In this document: one piece after another, positions 1-9,399 of the stretch
Numbering within the stretch: position 1 is the first letter of the stretch
Layout: each line of letters starts with the position of its first letter
Assembly: GCF_000385375.1 (NCBI RefSeq)
Contig: NZ_ARVV01000001.1
Location: 620,001 to 684,000, forward strand
Length of the DNA stretch: 64,000 nucleotides
From: Methyloversatilis discipulorum
GTDB taxonomy: Bacteria > Pseudomonadota > Gammaproteobacteria > Burkholderiales > Rhodocyclaceae
Reading direction: 5' to 3'
Notes under the pieces: generated by a model
What the model saw: only the letters and a program-made list of their open reading frames with translations
The model's database searches: none
What the model was told of the DNA's origin: nothing
Translations under genes and position numbers: made by a program

Positions 1-489
1 TTGCCGGACGACGAAGCCGACGAGGACGTGGTCATCATCGCCGGCTTCGGCCGCGTCGGCCAGCTGGTGGCGCGCCTGCTCGACCGGGCCGACGTACGCT
101 GGGTGGCGATCGAGCGCCACGTCGCGGCGGCGGCCGAACATCACGCGCAGGGGCGACCGGTCATCGTCGGCGATGCCGGCAGGCCGGCTCTGCTGCATCA
201 CCTCGGCGCCGGCCGCGCGCGCGCCATCGTCGTCACGATGGACGACATGGCCGCGGCCCGCCACGTGGTACACAGCCTGCGCGCCGAATTTCCGGCGCTG
301 CCGCTGATCGCGCGTGCGCGCGATGCCGCACATGCGCGCGAGCTGTTGGCGGCGGGGGCCAGCGAAGTGATTCCCGAAGCGCTCGAAGCGGCGCTGCAGA
401 TGGGGGTGCATGTGCTCGACCGTGTCGGCGTCGATGCCGACACGGGCGCTCGCCTGATCGAGTCGGAGCGGGCGGCCGGCAGCGCCTGA
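1..489 (+). CDS. RCK/TrkA-N domain, C-terminal part of a potassium-efflux (Kef-type) protein, 5' truncated
   Basis: This open frame enters from the left edge, so the first codon (TTG) is not a real start. The visible part is a Rossmann NAD-binding domain: the motif GFGRVGQ follows a short beta strand (VVIIAGFG), and a conserved VGDAG follows about 40 residues later. Regulatory RCK domains of KefB/KefC-type K+/H+ antiporters and Trk/Kch channels have this pattern and bind nucleotide to gate the membrane part. The sequence ends about 50 residues after the Rossmann fold (LEAALQMGVHVLDRVGVD), as in KefB/C-like proteins. The membrane domain would lie outside the window. The family is clear; antiporter rather than channel is inferred. 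Confidence 0.8.
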   Translation: MPDDEADEDVVIIAGFGRVGQLVARLLDRADVRWVAIERHVAAAAEHHAQGRPVIVGDAGRPALLHHLGAGRARAIVVTMDDMAAARHVVHSLRAEFPALPLIARARDAAHARELLAAGASEVIPEALEAALQMGVHVLDRVGVDADTGARLIESERAAGSA

Positions 490-507
490 GCGCCGCCGGT
501 CACCGGT

Positions 508-1011
508 TCAGGGCTTGACGCCCGGCGGCAGCGCCGGCTTGCTTTCGGTGGCCGACGGCAGCGGGTGGTCGTGACCTTCGATAGCCGGGTGTTCGTAGCC
601 GGCGTGCACCTTGTGGGTGGCCGTCGTGGCGCCCGGCGGCAGGGCCGGCCTGTTCTCCACCGCGGTCGGCACATGCTGTTCGTGGCCCTCGATCGCCGGA
701 TGCTCCTGGCCGGCGTGAACCTTCTTCGTTTTCGTGCTCACGCCAGGCGGCAGTGCCGGCGTGTTCTCGACCGCGGTCGGCACGTGCTGGTCATGGCCTT
801 CGACCGCCGGGTGTTCGTAGCCGGCGTGCACCTTCTTCGACTTCGTGCTGACGCCGGGAGGCAGCGCAGGCTTGGCCGCGACATTGGCCGGCTTCTTGCC
901 CTTGACGGCCTCGGCCGGGTGGTCGGCGCCGGCGTGCTTGCCCGACGCGTCGGCCCATACCGGGCCGCTCATACAGAGGGAAAGCGCGATGACTGCCCAT
1001 TCCTTTTTCAT
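508..1011 (-). CDS. Secreted His-rich protein with three 37-residue repeats
   Basis: This protein of 167 residues starts with a signal peptide (MKKEWAVIALSLCMSGPVWA, cleavage likely after residue 20). The start ATG is preceded by GGAAG seven bases upstream. From residue 48 the mature protein consists of three near-identical 37-residue repeats (48-84, 85-121, 122-158) plus a partial fourth (PALPPGVKP). Each repeat carries PALPPG, a basic KKVHAG segment and a His/Glu cluster of the form EHPA-EGH-H. The His spacing suggests metal binding in the periplasm, which is only inference. I do not recognise a named family. The upstream neighbour is the divergent hydrolase. Confidence 0.75.
   Translation of the reverse strand: MKKEWAVIALSLCMSGPVWADASGKHAGADHPAEAVKGKKPANVAAKPALPPGVSTKSKKVHAGYEHPAVEGHDQHVPTAVENTPALPPGVSTKTKKVHAGQEHPAIEGHEQHVPTAVENRPALPPGATTATHKVHAGYEHPAIEGHDHPLPSATESKPALPPGVKP
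538..870 (-). repeat. Three tandem 111-bp coding repeats
   Basis: In-frame 111-bp units encode the three 37-residue repeats of the His-rich protein. They are very similar at DNA level, so unit number could change by recombination or slippage. Confidence 0.8.
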
Positions 1012-1136
1012 GATGTCTTCCTTCCGATTGGTGGGTTGTTTATAACCAGTCTGCGCTGGATTCCGCGCCGCAACATTGACATGACTCAAACGGCAGCAGG
1101 GAGCATTCTGCCGGCCGGGGTTATGCTTCCGATCCA

Positions 1137-1952
1137 ATGAACATACCGTCTTCCCGGCTGCTTTTCCTGCACGCAAACGGCTATCCGGCGGGCGTTTATC
1201 GCGCCTTCCTCGATCTGCTGGCAACGCGCTGGACGGTCCACGCGATCGACACCATAGGCACCGAAGCGCAGCACCGCCCCGGTCATGGCTGGCGGCGCAT
1301 GCGGGCGCAGGTGATGGACTGCATCGACGCGCTGCCCGACGGACCGCTGGTGCTGGTCGGACATTCGATGGGCGGCTATCTGGCCGCGATGGCGGCTGCG
1401 CGGCTGCCGCAGCGGGTGTCACAGGTCGTGTTGATCGATTCGCCGATGGTGCTCGGCTGGCGGGCAACGCTGGTGTCGGCCGCAAAGGCCACCGGACTCA
1501 CCTGGAAGCTCGGCCCGGCGCCGGTCGCGGCGCGCAGGCGCAACCACTGGGCGTCGCGCGAGGAAGCGCGCGCCCATCTGGGCAGCAAAGATTTCGTGCG
1601 GCGCTGGGCGCCCGGTGTGCTCGAAGATTTCGTCCACGCCGGCCTGCACGAGCACCCCGGTGGTGGGGTCACGCTGGCCATCCCACGCGAAACCGAGCGC
1701 GACGTGTACGCGACCATCGCCCACCGCGATGCGCTGCTCGCCGTGCGCCGGCTGCGCGCCCGCGGTACGCCGGTCGGTTTCATCACCGGCAGTCATTCGG
1801 AAGAAACCCGCCTCGCCGGTCGCGAACAGAACCGCCGTTTCTGGGGGGCGAGCTGGGTGGAACTGCCGACCGGCCATCTGGTGCCGATGGAGGCGCCGGA
1901 AGCGTGTGCGCGGGCAGTGCTGGAAATGATCGAGCGGGGCGGAGGCCAGTGA
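1137..1952 (+). CDS. Alpha/beta-hydrolase
   Basis: The 271-residue protein has an alpha/beta-hydrolase fold. The first strand is LLFLHANGYP (oxyanion-hole region HANG). The nucleophile elbow GHSMGG puts Ser77 at the turn, and a C-terminal TGHLVPME supplies the catalytic His247. There is no signal peptide, so it is probably cytoplasmic. Such proteins are serine esterases or lipases, and the substrate cannot be read from sequence. It is transcribed divergently from the His-rich repeat protein and convergently with the chemoreceptor, and appears monocistronic. Confidence 0.8.
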   Translation: MNIPSSRLLFLHANGYPAGVYRAFLDLLATRWTVHAIDTIGTEAQHRPGHGWRRMRAQVMDCIDALPDGPLVLVGHSMGGYLAAMAAARLPQRVSQVVLIDSPMVLGWRATLVSAAKATGLTWKLGPAPVAARRRNHWASREEARAHLGSKDFVRRWAPGVLEDFVHAGLHEHPGGGVTLAIPRETERDVYATIAHRDALLAVRRLRARGTPVGFITGSHSEETRLAGREQNRRFWGASWVELPTGHLVPMEAPEACARAVLEMIERGGGQ

Positions 1953-1998
1953 GCGCAGGGCGATCACCGGCCCTTCCTGCAAGAGACGCTGACCGCGA

Positions 1999-3606
1999 TC
2001 AGACGCGGAAGCGGGCGATGGTCGAATCGAGTTCGGTGGCCAGCGCCCCGAGCTGATGCACGGTCTGTTCGGCGGCCAGCACCGAGTGGTCGGATTCCTC
2101 GACCATGTGGGCGATGCGTTCGACGTTGCTGGCGATGCTGTTGCTGGCCTGCGTCTGTTCCGCGGTCGCGTGGGCGACGCTGCGGATCTGGTGCAGCGCC
2201 TCGGTCGCGCCGTCGTTGATGCTGCGCAGCGCCGCCGCGGCCTCGCCGGCCAGCGCCACGCCCTTCTGTATCTGCGGGCGCACCGCTTCCATGCTGTGCA
2301 CGACGGCGTCGGTGTCGGTCTGGATCGCCGCGATGGTCTGCGCGATTTCGCCGGTCGCCTGCGTCGTGCGCTCGGCCAGCTTGCGCACCTCGTCGGCGAC
2401 GACCGCGAAGCCGCGGCCCTGTTCGCCGGCGCGCGCCGCTTCGATCGCCGCGTTCAGCGCCAGCAGATTGGTCTGTTCTGCAATTTCCTTGATGGTCTTG
2501 GCGATGCCGCTGATCTGGCGCGAACGCTCGGCCAGTTCGCCGATGCGCTCCGACGCGTCGGTGACCTGCCGTGACACGTCCTCGATGGCGCCGGCGGCGG
2601 ACTGCACACGCTGTTCGCCGACGATGGCCAGTTCGGCCGAACGGCTGGAGTGGTTCTCCGAGTCGCGCGCACTGTCGGCGATCTGGCTCACGCTGACCGT
2701 CATCTCCTCGATTGCCGCGGCGGTCGAGGAGGTCGCGGACGACGACTGGCCGGAGGCCTCGCGGATCTGCTGCATGCGTTCGGCAATGTCGGAGGCCGCC
2801 GCGGTCAGCGACTTCGACCCCTGCTGGATGCCGCCTATCATGGTCTTCAGGCTGTCGCGCATGATGGACAGCGAATGCATCAGGCTGCCGTTGCGTGCCG
2901 ATGGCATCGCCACGTCGAGTCGCCCGGCGGCGATTTCGGTGGCGGCCCGCATTGCGACCTCCGGCTCGCCGCCGATCTGCGCAAAGATGCGGCGCGAGGC
3001 GGTGATGGTCAGCGCCACGGTGGCTGCAATGACCGCCAGCGCGATGACCAGCAGCGTCAGCGCGTAGGACTTGAAGGCCTGTTCGATGTCATCGACGAAG
3101 AAGCCGGTCCCCAGGGTCCAGCCCCAGGGCGCGAAATGGGTGACGCCGTTCATCTTCGGCAGCGCCTCGCTGGCCCCCGGCTTCTTCGCCGGTACGGTGA
3201 CGAAGGCGGGGTCGGCCTTGGCCAGCGCTTCGCGGTAGACGTCGGTGTTGGTGCGGCCGTCCGGGGCAACGCCACCATTGTCCTTCTGGCCGAGCTTTTC
3301 CTTGCGCACGTGGGCCAGCAGCACATCGTCGGCGCTGCGCGCGAACATGTAGTGATCATCGCTCTGCAGGCCCAGCAGCGCCTCGCGTGCATGTGCCTGC
3401 GCCTGTTCGCGCGTCAGCGTGCCGGCTTTCTCCTGCTCGTGATAGCGCTGCAGGATGCCGGTAGACAGCTTGAGCAGCGTGACGATGCGCGCCTCGCGTT
3501 CGGCCATCATGGTCGAGCGGATTTCGCTCAGTGCGATGCCGCCTATCAGCACCAGACCGACGGCGGAGCACGACACGATCAGTGCCAGGCGAGTGGAAAT
3601 CTTCAC
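1999..3606 (-). CDS. Methyl-accepting chemotaxis protein with single Cache sensor
   Basis: The 535-residue transducer starts at a GTG ([17 protein letters not shown]), chosen because the first membrane segment follows at once. Domains in order: TM1 (about 8-28), a periplasmic single-Cache-2 domain (about 30-185, with [10 protein letters not shown] and [16 protein letters not shown]), TM2 (about 190-212), HAMP, and a long cytoplasmic coiled coil. The signalling tip contains the canonical [21 protein letters not shown]. Small organic acids are common ligands of this sensor type. The gene lies 113 bp downstream of dctM on the same strand, so the receptor may sense a substrate of the TRAP transporter (inference). 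Confidence 0.92.
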   Translation of the reverse strand: MKISTRLALIVSCSAVGLVLIGGIALSEIRSTMMAEREARIVTLLKLSTGILQRYHEQEKAGTLTREQAQAHAREALLGLQSDDHYMFARSADDVLLAHVRKEKLGQKDNGGVAPDGRTNTDVYREALAKADPAFVTVPAKKPGASEALPKMNGVTHFAPWGWTLGTGFFVDDIEQAFKSYALTLLVIALAVIAATVALTITASRRIFAQIGGEPEVAMRAATEIAAGRLDVAMPSARNGSLMHSLSIMRDSLKTMIGGIQQGSKSLTAAASDIAERMQQIREASGQSSSATSSTAAAIEEMTVSVSQIADSARDSENHSSRSAELAIVGEQRVQSAAGAIEDVSRQVTDASERIGELAERSRQISGIAKTIKEIAEQTNLLALNAAIEAARAGEQGRGFAVVADEVRKLAERTTQATGEIAQTIAAIQTDTDAVVHSMEAVRPQIQKGVALAGEAAAALRSINDGATEALHQIRSVAHATAEQTQASNSIASNVERIAHMVEESDHSVLAAEQTVHQLGALATELDSTIARFRV

Positions 3607-3719
3607 GGGGTCATCCCTTCGGTTCGCTATGGACGAAGGGTTCACGGCCGGGCGCCGCATTACTTGACGACGCGGCGACCGCGCGGGACGGATTCCCGAC
3701 GGACGGTACTGCGCTGCGC

Positions 3720-5372
3720 TCAGTCCCCCTCGCTCTGGCCGGACAGGCGTTCTGCCCGCTCGATCGCCGCTTCGAGCGCCGCCTCGGGGTGGCCCGCCGG
3801 CAGACGCGGCGTGCCGCCGGTACGCTCGTAGCCGTCGTCGACGAGGCTGCCGCTGCCCACCGCCCGCGCCGGCCCGCCCAGGTTGGCGGTCACCAGCTGA
3901 GGCACCGCCAGCACCAGCGCCACCATGACGATCTGGATGCCGACGAAGGGTACGGCGCCCCAGTAGATGTCGCGCGTGGGCAGCGTCTTCGGCGCCACCG
4001 AGCGCAGGTAGAACAGCGCGAAGCCGAAGGGCGGGTGCATGAAGGAGGTCTGCATGTTCACCGCCAGCAGCACGCCGAACCACACCAGGTCGATTCCCAG
4101 CTTCTCGGCCACCGGCGCCAGCAGCGGCACGATGATGAAGGCCAGTTCGAAGAAGTCGAGGAAGAAGGCGAGCACGAACACCAGCAGCATCACCGCGATC
4201 AGGAAGCCGGTCTGGCCGCCGGGCAGCGACAGCAGCAGGTGTTCGACCCACAGGTGACCGTCGATGCCGTAGAAGGTGAGCGAGAACAGGCGCGCGCCGA
4301 TCAGTATGAACAGCACGAAGCAGGTCAGCCGCACCGTGCGGTCGAGCGCCTGGTTCAGCAGTTCTCCGCTGAGGCGGCGGCGCGCCAGCGCCATCAGCAG
4401 CGCGCCGGCCGCGCCCATCGCGCCGCCTTCGGTCGGCGTCGCCAGGCCGAGGTAGATGGTGCCGAGCACGAGGAAGATCAGCGCCAGCGGCGGCATCAGC
4501 ACGAAGGCCACGCGGCGCGCCAGATCGGGCAGCAGGTTCAGGCGCAGCAGGCGGTCCGCCAGCGCCAGCAGCCAAGCCACCGCGCCACCGGCGGTGACCG
4601 ACAGCAGTGCGCGCGCGTCGGCGGCGTGCGCCTGCAGCGCCGGCAGCTGACTGGCGCCGACACCAGCCGCCAGCGCGACCGCGAACAGCGCCCACACGCC
4701 GCGCCGCTCGGCCGCGTCGTGGTCGTCGGCTTCGGGCAGCGCGGGTGCGCTCTTCGGTTTCAGCCAGGCCATGCCCAGCACGTAGAGCAGATAGAGCCCG
4801 GTCAGCACCAGACCGGGCAGCAGTGCACCGCGGTACATGTCGCCCACCGGCCGGTTCAGCTGGTCGGCCAGCACGATGAGCACCAGCGAGGGCGGAATGA
4901 TCTGCGCCAGCGTGCCCGACGCGGCGATCACGCCGCTGGCAAGCCGCGCGTCGTAGCCGGCGCGCAGCATGATGGGCAAGGAAATGAGACCCATGGAAAT
5001 GACCGACGCCGCGACCACGCCTGTGGTGGCCGCCAGCATCGCGCCGACGAGCACCACCGCCACCGCCAGCCCGCCGCGCAGCGTGCCGAACAGCCGGCCC
5101 ACCGTGTCGAGCAGGTCCTCGGCCATGCCGGACCGTTCGAGCAGCAGGCCCATGAAGGTGAAGAAGGGAATGGCGAGCAGCGTGTCGTTGCTCATGACGC
5201 CGAATACGCGGTCCGGCATCGCCTGCACCAGCGAGGCGGAGAGCAGGCCCAGTTCGATGCCGATCAGCCCGAACACGATGCCGCAGGTCGCCAGCGCGAA
5301 CGCGACCGGCGCCCCCGACAGCAGGAACAGGATCATCGCGAAGAACATGACCGGGGCCAGCCAGGCGGTCAT
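3720..5372 (-). CDS. TRAP transporter large permease (DctM-like)
   Basis: The protein has 550 residues with many membrane segments. It has typical DctM features: [20 protein letters not shown] near residue 70, [30 protein letters not shown], and [19 protein letters not shown]. It carries sodium-coupled solute import through the inner membrane together with DctQ and a periplasmic binding protein. It is longer than the usual ~425 residues, because of an extra hydrophobic insert (about 205-300) and a ~50-residue soluble C-terminal tail; longer DctM variants are known. dctQ lies 79 bp upstream on the same strand, and two small inverted repeats sit in that gap (around 5386-5416). No binding-protein gene is in the window. 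Confidence 0.9.
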   Translation of the reverse strand: MTAWLAPVMFFAMILFLLSGAPVAFALATCGIVFGLIGIELGLLSASLVQAMPDRVFGVMSNDTLLAIPFFTFMGLLLERSGMAEDLLDTVGRLFGTLRGGLAVAVVLVGAMLAATTGVVAASVISMGLISLPIMLRAGYDARLASGVIAASGTLAQIIPPSLVLIVLADQLNRPVGDMYRGALLPGLVLTGLYLLYVLGMAWLKPKSAPALPEADDHDAAERRGVWALFAVALAAGVGASQLPALQAHAADARALLSVTAGGAVAWLLALADRLLRLNLLPDLARRVAFVLMPPLALIFLVLGTIYLGLATPTEGGAMGAAGALLMALARRRLSGELLNQALDRTVRLTCFVLFILIGARLFSLTFYGIDGHLWVEHLLLSLPGGQTGFLIAVMLLVFVLAFFLDFFELAFIIVPLLAPVAEKLGIDLVWFGVLLAVNMQTSFMHPPFGFALFYLRSVAPKTLPTRDIYWGAVPFVGIQIVMVALVLAVPQLVTANLGGPARAVGSGSLVDDGYERTGGTPRLPAGHPEAALEAAIERAERLSGQSEGD

Positions 5373-5451
5373 GGGACGACCCTCCGGTCACTGTGTGACC
5401 ACCTCCCCGGGGGAGGGACGCGCATCCTTCGGAGCGGCCGTGCGGACGCGC

Positions 5452-5967
5452 TCATGCCTCCGCCTCCGCGTCGTCGGCGAGCGCAGCGACCCGGCGCACG
5501 ATCAGCGCCAGCGCCTGCAAGGTGAGCAGCGCGAAGCCGGCGGGCACAAGAATGCGGGCCGGCCACAACGGCAGGCCGCCGGCGCTGGCCGACACTTCAT
5601 TGCTGAGCCACGACGACAGGAACCAGGGCCAGGACAGCCACAGCATCAGCAGGCATACCGGCAGCACGGTCAGCGCGAGCGCAGCGATGTCGGCTTTGAT
5701 CCGGCCGCGCGGCGACAGGCGCGCGGTCAGCAGATCGATGCGCACGTGCTCGTCCAGCTTCAGCACGCGGCCGGCGCCGAGCAGGAAGGCGGCCGACACC
5801 AGATACCACTGCGCCTCAAGCAGCGCATTCGAGCCGGCGTCGAACTTGCGCGCCAGCGCATTGCCTACCGCCAGCAGCACCGCCGCCAGCACGGTCCACG
5901 GCAGCACGCGGCCGCAGGCCTCGTTCAGTCGGTCGGTCAGATCGGCGAGCGTCAGCAGGGCGCGCAT
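5452..5967 (-). CDS. TRAP transporter small permease (DctQ-like)
   Basis: The 171-residue protein has four predicted membrane helices (about 22-40, 50-65, 95-113, 133-153). It contains the DctQ signature EAQWYLVSAAFLLGAGRVLKLDEHVRIDLL in pieces (EAQWYL near 51, DEHVRIDLL near 72). DctQ is the small membrane subunit of TRAP transporters and pairs with the adjacent DctM. It is the first gene of the dctQ-dctM-chemoreceptor group; the region upstream is a REP cluster. Confidence 0.88.
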   Translation of the reverse strand: MRALLTLADLTDRLNEACGRVLPWTVLAAVLLAVGNALARKFDAGSNALLEAQWYLVSAAFLLGAGRVLKLDEHVRIDLLTARLSPRGRIKADIAALALTVLPVCLLMLWLSWPWFLSSWLSNEVSASAGGLPLWPARILVPAGFALLTLQALALIVRRVAALADDAEAEA

Positions 5968-6023
5968 GGCGTGGGGGTGGAGGTGAAGGCGCGATGGTAA
6001 CCGCTGAGGCGGCTGCGACGCAC

Positions 6024-6190
6024 TGTGGGAGCGGTCTTCTGACCGCGACGCGGCCGATGCAGTCCGCTGGCTTCGATTCTGGCCGCAGTCGGGGTCAGAA
6101 GACCCCTCCCACAGAACCCGGATTCAGGCTCCGCTCCTTGATCGGGCTCACCGTCTCTGTGCGAGCGGCCTTGGCCGCGACGCGGCCGCT
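6024..6190. repeat. REP palindrome cluster 1
   Basis: Three REP-type units fill this gap between divergent dctQ and the phosphatase gene. They are GTGGGAG + GCGGTC-TTCT-GACCGC at 6025, an inverted unit with stem GGGGTC/GACCCC at about 6088-6112, and a unit with GCGGCC-TT-GGCCGC at about 6158. Each is a conserved head followed by a hairpin whose stem sequence varies but still pairs. Confidence 0.8.
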
Positions 6191-6243
6191 GAACGTAGCA
6201 GCTGCCGACGCCCTACAATATTGCATCGCACAAGGATCGCTCC

Positions 6244-6888
6244 ATGACCGCCACCACCCGCATCTGCCTGGTCCGCCACGGCGAAACCACCTGGAACGTC
6301 GACCGTCGCGTGCAGGGCCAGATCGACATTCCGCTGAACGAGCGCGGCCTGCTGCAGGCGCAGGCCACCGCACAGGCGCTGCTGGCCGAGCGCATCGACA
6401 CGCTCTACGGGTCCGACCTTGGTCGCGCCTGGGTGACGGCCTGGCGCATCGCGGTGCCGCGCGGCCAGCCGGTCATGCCGGAGCCGGCGCTGCGCGAACG
6501 GCATTACGGCGCCTTCCAGGGGCTGACCTACGCCGAGGCGCGCGAGCGCCACCCGGAGGACTTCCACCGTTTCGAAGCACGTGAGCCCGCCGCGCAGTTT
6601 CCGGGCGGCAGCGGCGAAAGCCTGCTGCAGTTCGATGCCCGCATCTGGGGGCTGATTGAAACGCTGCGCGCGCGCCACGCCGGTCACACGCTGCTGCTGG
6701 TGACGCACGGCGGCGTGCTCGACATTGTCGCCCGCCGTGTGCGCGGGATGCCGCTGACCGGCAAGCGCGACTTCGACATCGCCAACTGCGCGCTGAACTG
6801 GATCGCGCACGATGCGAACGGCTGGCGCATCGAGCGCTGGGGCGACCAGACCCACCTCGACGGTGCGCTGGACGAGTTGCCGGCGTAA
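6244..6888 (+). CDS. Histidine phosphatase family protein (GpmB/CobC-like)
   Basis: The 214-residue protein has the phosphohistidine core near the N-terminus (LVRHGETTWN; Arg11, His12, Gly13). It also has the acid region ALRERHYGAFQG (Glu85) and a second catalytic His155 in LLVTHGGVLDIV. This branch of the phosphoglycerate-mutase superfamily removes phosphate from small metabolites, with varied substrates including sugar phosphates and alpha-ribazole phosphate. It is flanked by REP clusters on both sides and stands alone, so the substrate is open. Confidence 0.88.
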   Translation: MTATTRICLVRHGETTWNVDRRVQGQIDIPLNERGLLQAQATAQALLAERIDTLYGSDLGRAWVTAWRIAVPRGQPVMPEPALRERHYGAFQGLTYAEARERHPEDFHRFEAREPAAQFPGGSGESLLQFDARIWGLIETLRARHAGHTLLLVTHGGVLDIVARRVRGMPLTGKRDFDIANCALNWIAHDANGWRIERWGDQTHLDGALDELPA

Positions 6889-6928
6889 GCAGCGCGGCGT
6901 CGCAAGCCATCGGCTTCGATCCACGCCG

Positions 6929-7190
6929 CAATCGCGAGCACGCTCGCGCCCACCAGAACCCCGCTCCGACCGTGATCCGGGACTGCTTTTGTGGGAGCGA
7001 CCTCTGGTCGCGATGGGGCTTCGGCAGGCCGCTGTCGGGGTCAGAAGACCCCTCCCACAAGACCTCGGCAAAGGTTCGGGGCGCGGATCGGCGCGTCCCC
7101 TGTGGGAGCGGCCTTGGCCGCGACGCGGCCGTCAGGCGCCGCCGGCTTCTATCCAGGCCGCAATCGCGAGCAAGCTCGCTCCCACAAGGC
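6929..7190. repeat. REP palindrome cluster 2
   Basis: Five units lie between two convergent genes. Their stems are GCGAGC/GCTCGC (6929 and 7161, inverted), GCGACC/GGTCGC (6991), GGGGTC/GACCCC (7035, inverted) and GCGGCC/GGCCGC (7100). Heads are GTGGGAG or its complement CTCCCAC. Nothing else is visible in this gene-free stretch. Confidence 0.8.
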
Positions 7191-7214
7191 CGGTGCGCCC
7201 TTCGAAGACGGGCG

Positions 7215-7778
7215 CTATCTGCCCGCCGCCGGATTCAGGAAACCGCGCATCAGCCGCGTCAGCCGCGGCATCACCACCCAGGTCATCGTGATCACGATCA
7301 GCGCGGTCAGCAGCGCGACGCGCGGCAGGAAGGGCAGCGGCGTCAGCCAGGGCGCCACCAGCCACAGGAAGAGCGACACGGTCGGAAAGATGCCCATCCA
7401 GGTCACCAGTGCCATGCGGGCGCGCGGCGGGTGGGTGGACGGCGCCACCACCTGCGGGCCGAACCACGCCTCCAGCCCGGTCACCACCCGGTACTCCGGC
7501 TCGTTCTCGCCGGCGGCGCACAGCCGTGGCTGCAGCGCCGCGCGTGCCGGGCTTTCGTCCCACGCCTTCAGATCGGCTTCGGAACGGAAATGCGCGATCA
7601 CCTGGTAATCGCCGCCCGGCTGCTCTGGCGTGATCATCTGAGCGCCGAGAAAGCCGGGCGCATGACGCATGGCTTCGAACATTTCGCGGATCAGCGCTTC
7701 GTATTCGACCTCGAACCCGACCCGTGCCCGGCGGCGGGCGATGCGGGTGACATGGGCTTGCGGTGGGGCGGCGCTCAT
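7215..7778 (-). CDS. Antibiotic biosynthesis monooxygenase (ABM) domain protein with membrane tail
   Basis: The 187-residue protein has an N-terminal ABM/dimeric ferredoxin-like domain (about 8-105: EALIREMFEAMRHAPGFLGAQMI and YQVIAHFRSEADLKAWDES) followed by two membrane helices (about 122-142 and 148-165). The start was set at the ATG with CGGAG upstream, not at the longer frame that runs into REP DNA. Proteins with this layout are common in proteobacteria. They may act on quinones or reactive species, but the substrate is not known. It is the last gene before the convergent phosphatase. Confidence 0.82.
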   Translation of the reverse strand: MSAAPPQAHVTRIARRRARVGFEVEYEALIREMFEAMRHAPGFLGAQMITPEQPGGDYQVIAHFRSEADLKAWDESPARAALQPRLCAAGENEPEYRVVTGLEAWFGPQVVAPSTHPPRARMALVTWMGIFPTVSLFLWLVAPWLTPLPFLPRVALLTALIVITMTWVVMPRLTRLMRGFLNPAAGR

Positions 7779-7840
7779 GATGATCTCCGTTATCCGTATT
7801 GCGTTTGTTAGAGAAGCTGGGTTGCGTACTTCGATGCCCC

Positions 7841-8139
7841 GGTGGGAGAGATCTTGACCCCGACAGTGCGTATGACGACCCGCCGCTGTCGGGGTCGAGA
7901 CCCCTCCCACAGAACCATGCTCCAGGCTCGGGTCGCGGATCTGGCGCAACCCTTGTGGGAGCGGCCTTGGCCGCGACAGTGCGTATGACGACCTGCCGCT
8001 GTCGGGGTCAAGACCCCTCCCACAGAACCATGCTCCAGGCTCGGGTCGCGGATCTGGCGCAACCCTTGTGGGAGCGGCCTTGGCCGCGACAGTGCCTGTG
8101 ACGACTCGCAGCTGTCGGATTCAGAGACCCCTCCCACAG
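7841..8139. repeat. REP cluster 3 with 113-bp tandem duplication
   Basis: A unit of 113 bp is repeated in tandem, with the marker ACAGTGCGTATGACGAC starting at 7863 and 7976 and a diverged third copy at 8089. Each copy holds one GGGGTC-type inverted REP unit and one GCGGCC-TT-GGCCGC unit. It fills most of the 401-bp gap between the ABM and YceI genes. Confidence 0.85.
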
Positions 8140-8179
8140 AATCCCGGCCCGGCCGCAGGTCGGGCGCATCTCCTGCTGC

Positions 8180-8755
8180 TTACTCCTTGATCGCTTCGAC
8201 TGCGATGTCGATGGTCACTTCGTCGCCGACGTTCGGGGCGTACTTGCCCATGTTGAAGTCGGTGCGCTTGACGGTGACCGTCGCGTTGGCGCCGATGGCG
8301 TCCTTCTTCGTCATCGGGTGCGGCATCGAATGGAAGCTGGTCACCTTCAGCGTCACTGGCTTGCTCACGCCCTTCAGCGTCAGCGTGCCGTCGACCGCGA
8401 CCGGCTTGTCGCCGTCGAACACCACCTTGGTCGACTTGAAGGTGGCGGTCGGGAAGCGGGCGGTGTCCAGGAAGTCTTCGGCCTGGATGTGCTCGTTGAA
8501 CAGCGACGAACCGGTGCTCACCGACTTCGTGTCGATGGTGATGTCGACGGCGCCGGTCTTCGCCGCGCGGTCCAGCGTGATCGTGCCGGAAGTCTTGTCG
8601 AAACGGCTCAGCTGGGTCGAGTAGCCGAAGTGGCTGTACGAGAAGCGCGGGAAGCTGTGGTTCGGGTCGAGCTTGAAGGTTTCCGGCGCGGCCAGCGCGG
8701 GGGCGGCGACAGCGGCGAGGGCGAGCGAGGCGATGAGGGCTTTCAGCGAGGTCAT
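8180..8755 (-). CDS. YceI family periplasmic protein
   Basis: The 191-residue protein starts with a signal peptide (MTSLKALIASLALAAVAAPALA) and then a YceI lipocalin-like beta-barrel. Family motifs are FKLDPNHSFPRFSYSHFG, SGTITLDRAAKTG, ILFNEHIQAEDFLDTARFPTATFKS-type (here SLFNEHIQAEDFLDT), and the terminal VGDEVTIDIAVEAIK. YceI proteins bind long isoprenoid lipids such as polyprenyl quinones in the periplasm. The start is the ATG with GGAG eight bases upstream. The gene is 56 bp downstream of the cytochrome b561 gene on the same strand, a pairing often seen (CybB-YceI), so joint expression is likely. Confidence 0.92.
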   Translation of the reverse strand: MTSLKALIASLALAAVAAPALAAPETFKLDPNHSFPRFSYSHFGYSTQLSRFDKTSGTITLDRAAKTGAVDITIDTKSVSTGSSLFNEHIQAEDFLDTARFPTATFKSTKVVFDGDKPVAVDGTLTLKGVSKPVTLKVTSFHSMPHPMTKKDAIGANATVTVKRTDFNMGKYAPNVGDEVTIDIAVEAIKE

Positions 8756-8811
8756 GGCGGTTCTCCGGTTTGGGTACATCTATATATATATGCAGCGAGG
8801 GTGAGGGCGGC

Positions 8812-9399
8812 TCAGCCGCCGGAAGTCATCTTCACCAGCGTGCGGTCACGCAGGACGAAGTGGTGGTACAGCGCGGCGCCGGCGTGGCCCAGCACGAGCA
8901 GCCAGATCAGCCAGGCGCCGAGCACATCCTTGTGGATGAAGTCGATCGGCTTTTCGAAGGTCTTGAAGTCGAGACCCATGCCTTCGGCCACCACGCTCTG
9001 GAACAGCGCGGTGCTCTCGAATTTCGGAATCTCGAACAGGAAGAAGAAATCCGTGTTCACGCCGGTGCCGAGGTAGCCGGTGATCGGCGCGACGACCATC
9101 ACCGCGTACAGCGCCAGATGGCCCAGGTGAGCGGCGAGGTGCGCCAGCGGCGTGCCCGGCTCGTCTGCGGGCGCGCGGTTCATCAGGCGCCAGATCACGC
9201 GCAGCGCCACGATGACGGCGATGCTGACGCCGACCGACAGATGGATCTGCAGCGCGGTCATGTTCTCCGGCGTCTGCTTCTCGGTGAACCACTGGCGGTA
9301 ATAGACCGACACGTAGGCGGCGAGAAAGAGTGCCGCCGTGGTCCAGTGGAACCACTTGGCGATGCGGCCGTAGCTGTCGGCGGTGTTCTTCAGGCTCAT
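8812..9399 (-). CDS. Cytochrome b561 family protein
   Basis: The 195-residue inner-membrane diheme cytochrome has four helices (about 15-33, 50-68, 92-110, 148-168). His ligands are expected in KWFHWTTA (His18), QIHLSVG (His53), LGHLALY and VLGHAGAALYHHF. In this family the protein moves electrons between membrane quinone and other acceptors. The start overlaps the stop of the upstream dioxygenase gene by 4 bp (ATGA), showing translational coupling, and a YceI gene follows. The order dioxygenase-b561-yceI forms one operon facing a LysR gene. Confidence 0.9.
   Translation of the reverse strand: MSLKNTADSYGRIAKWFHWTTAALFLAAYVSVYYRQWFTEKQTPENMTALQIHLSVGVSIAVIVALRVIWRLMNRAPADEPGTPLAHLAAHLGHLALYAVMVVAPITGYLGTGVNTDFFFLFEIPKFESTALFQSVVAEGMGLDFKTFEKPIDFIHKDVLGAWLIWLLVLGHAGAALYHHFVLRDRTLVKMTSGG

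Noticed and set aside
3531..5525. 664-residue plus-strand open frame
   Set aside because: It runs antisense to dctM and part of the chemoreceptor and is rich in Gln, Arg and His, a usual result of GC-rich antisense frames. dctM on the other strand has clear family motifs.
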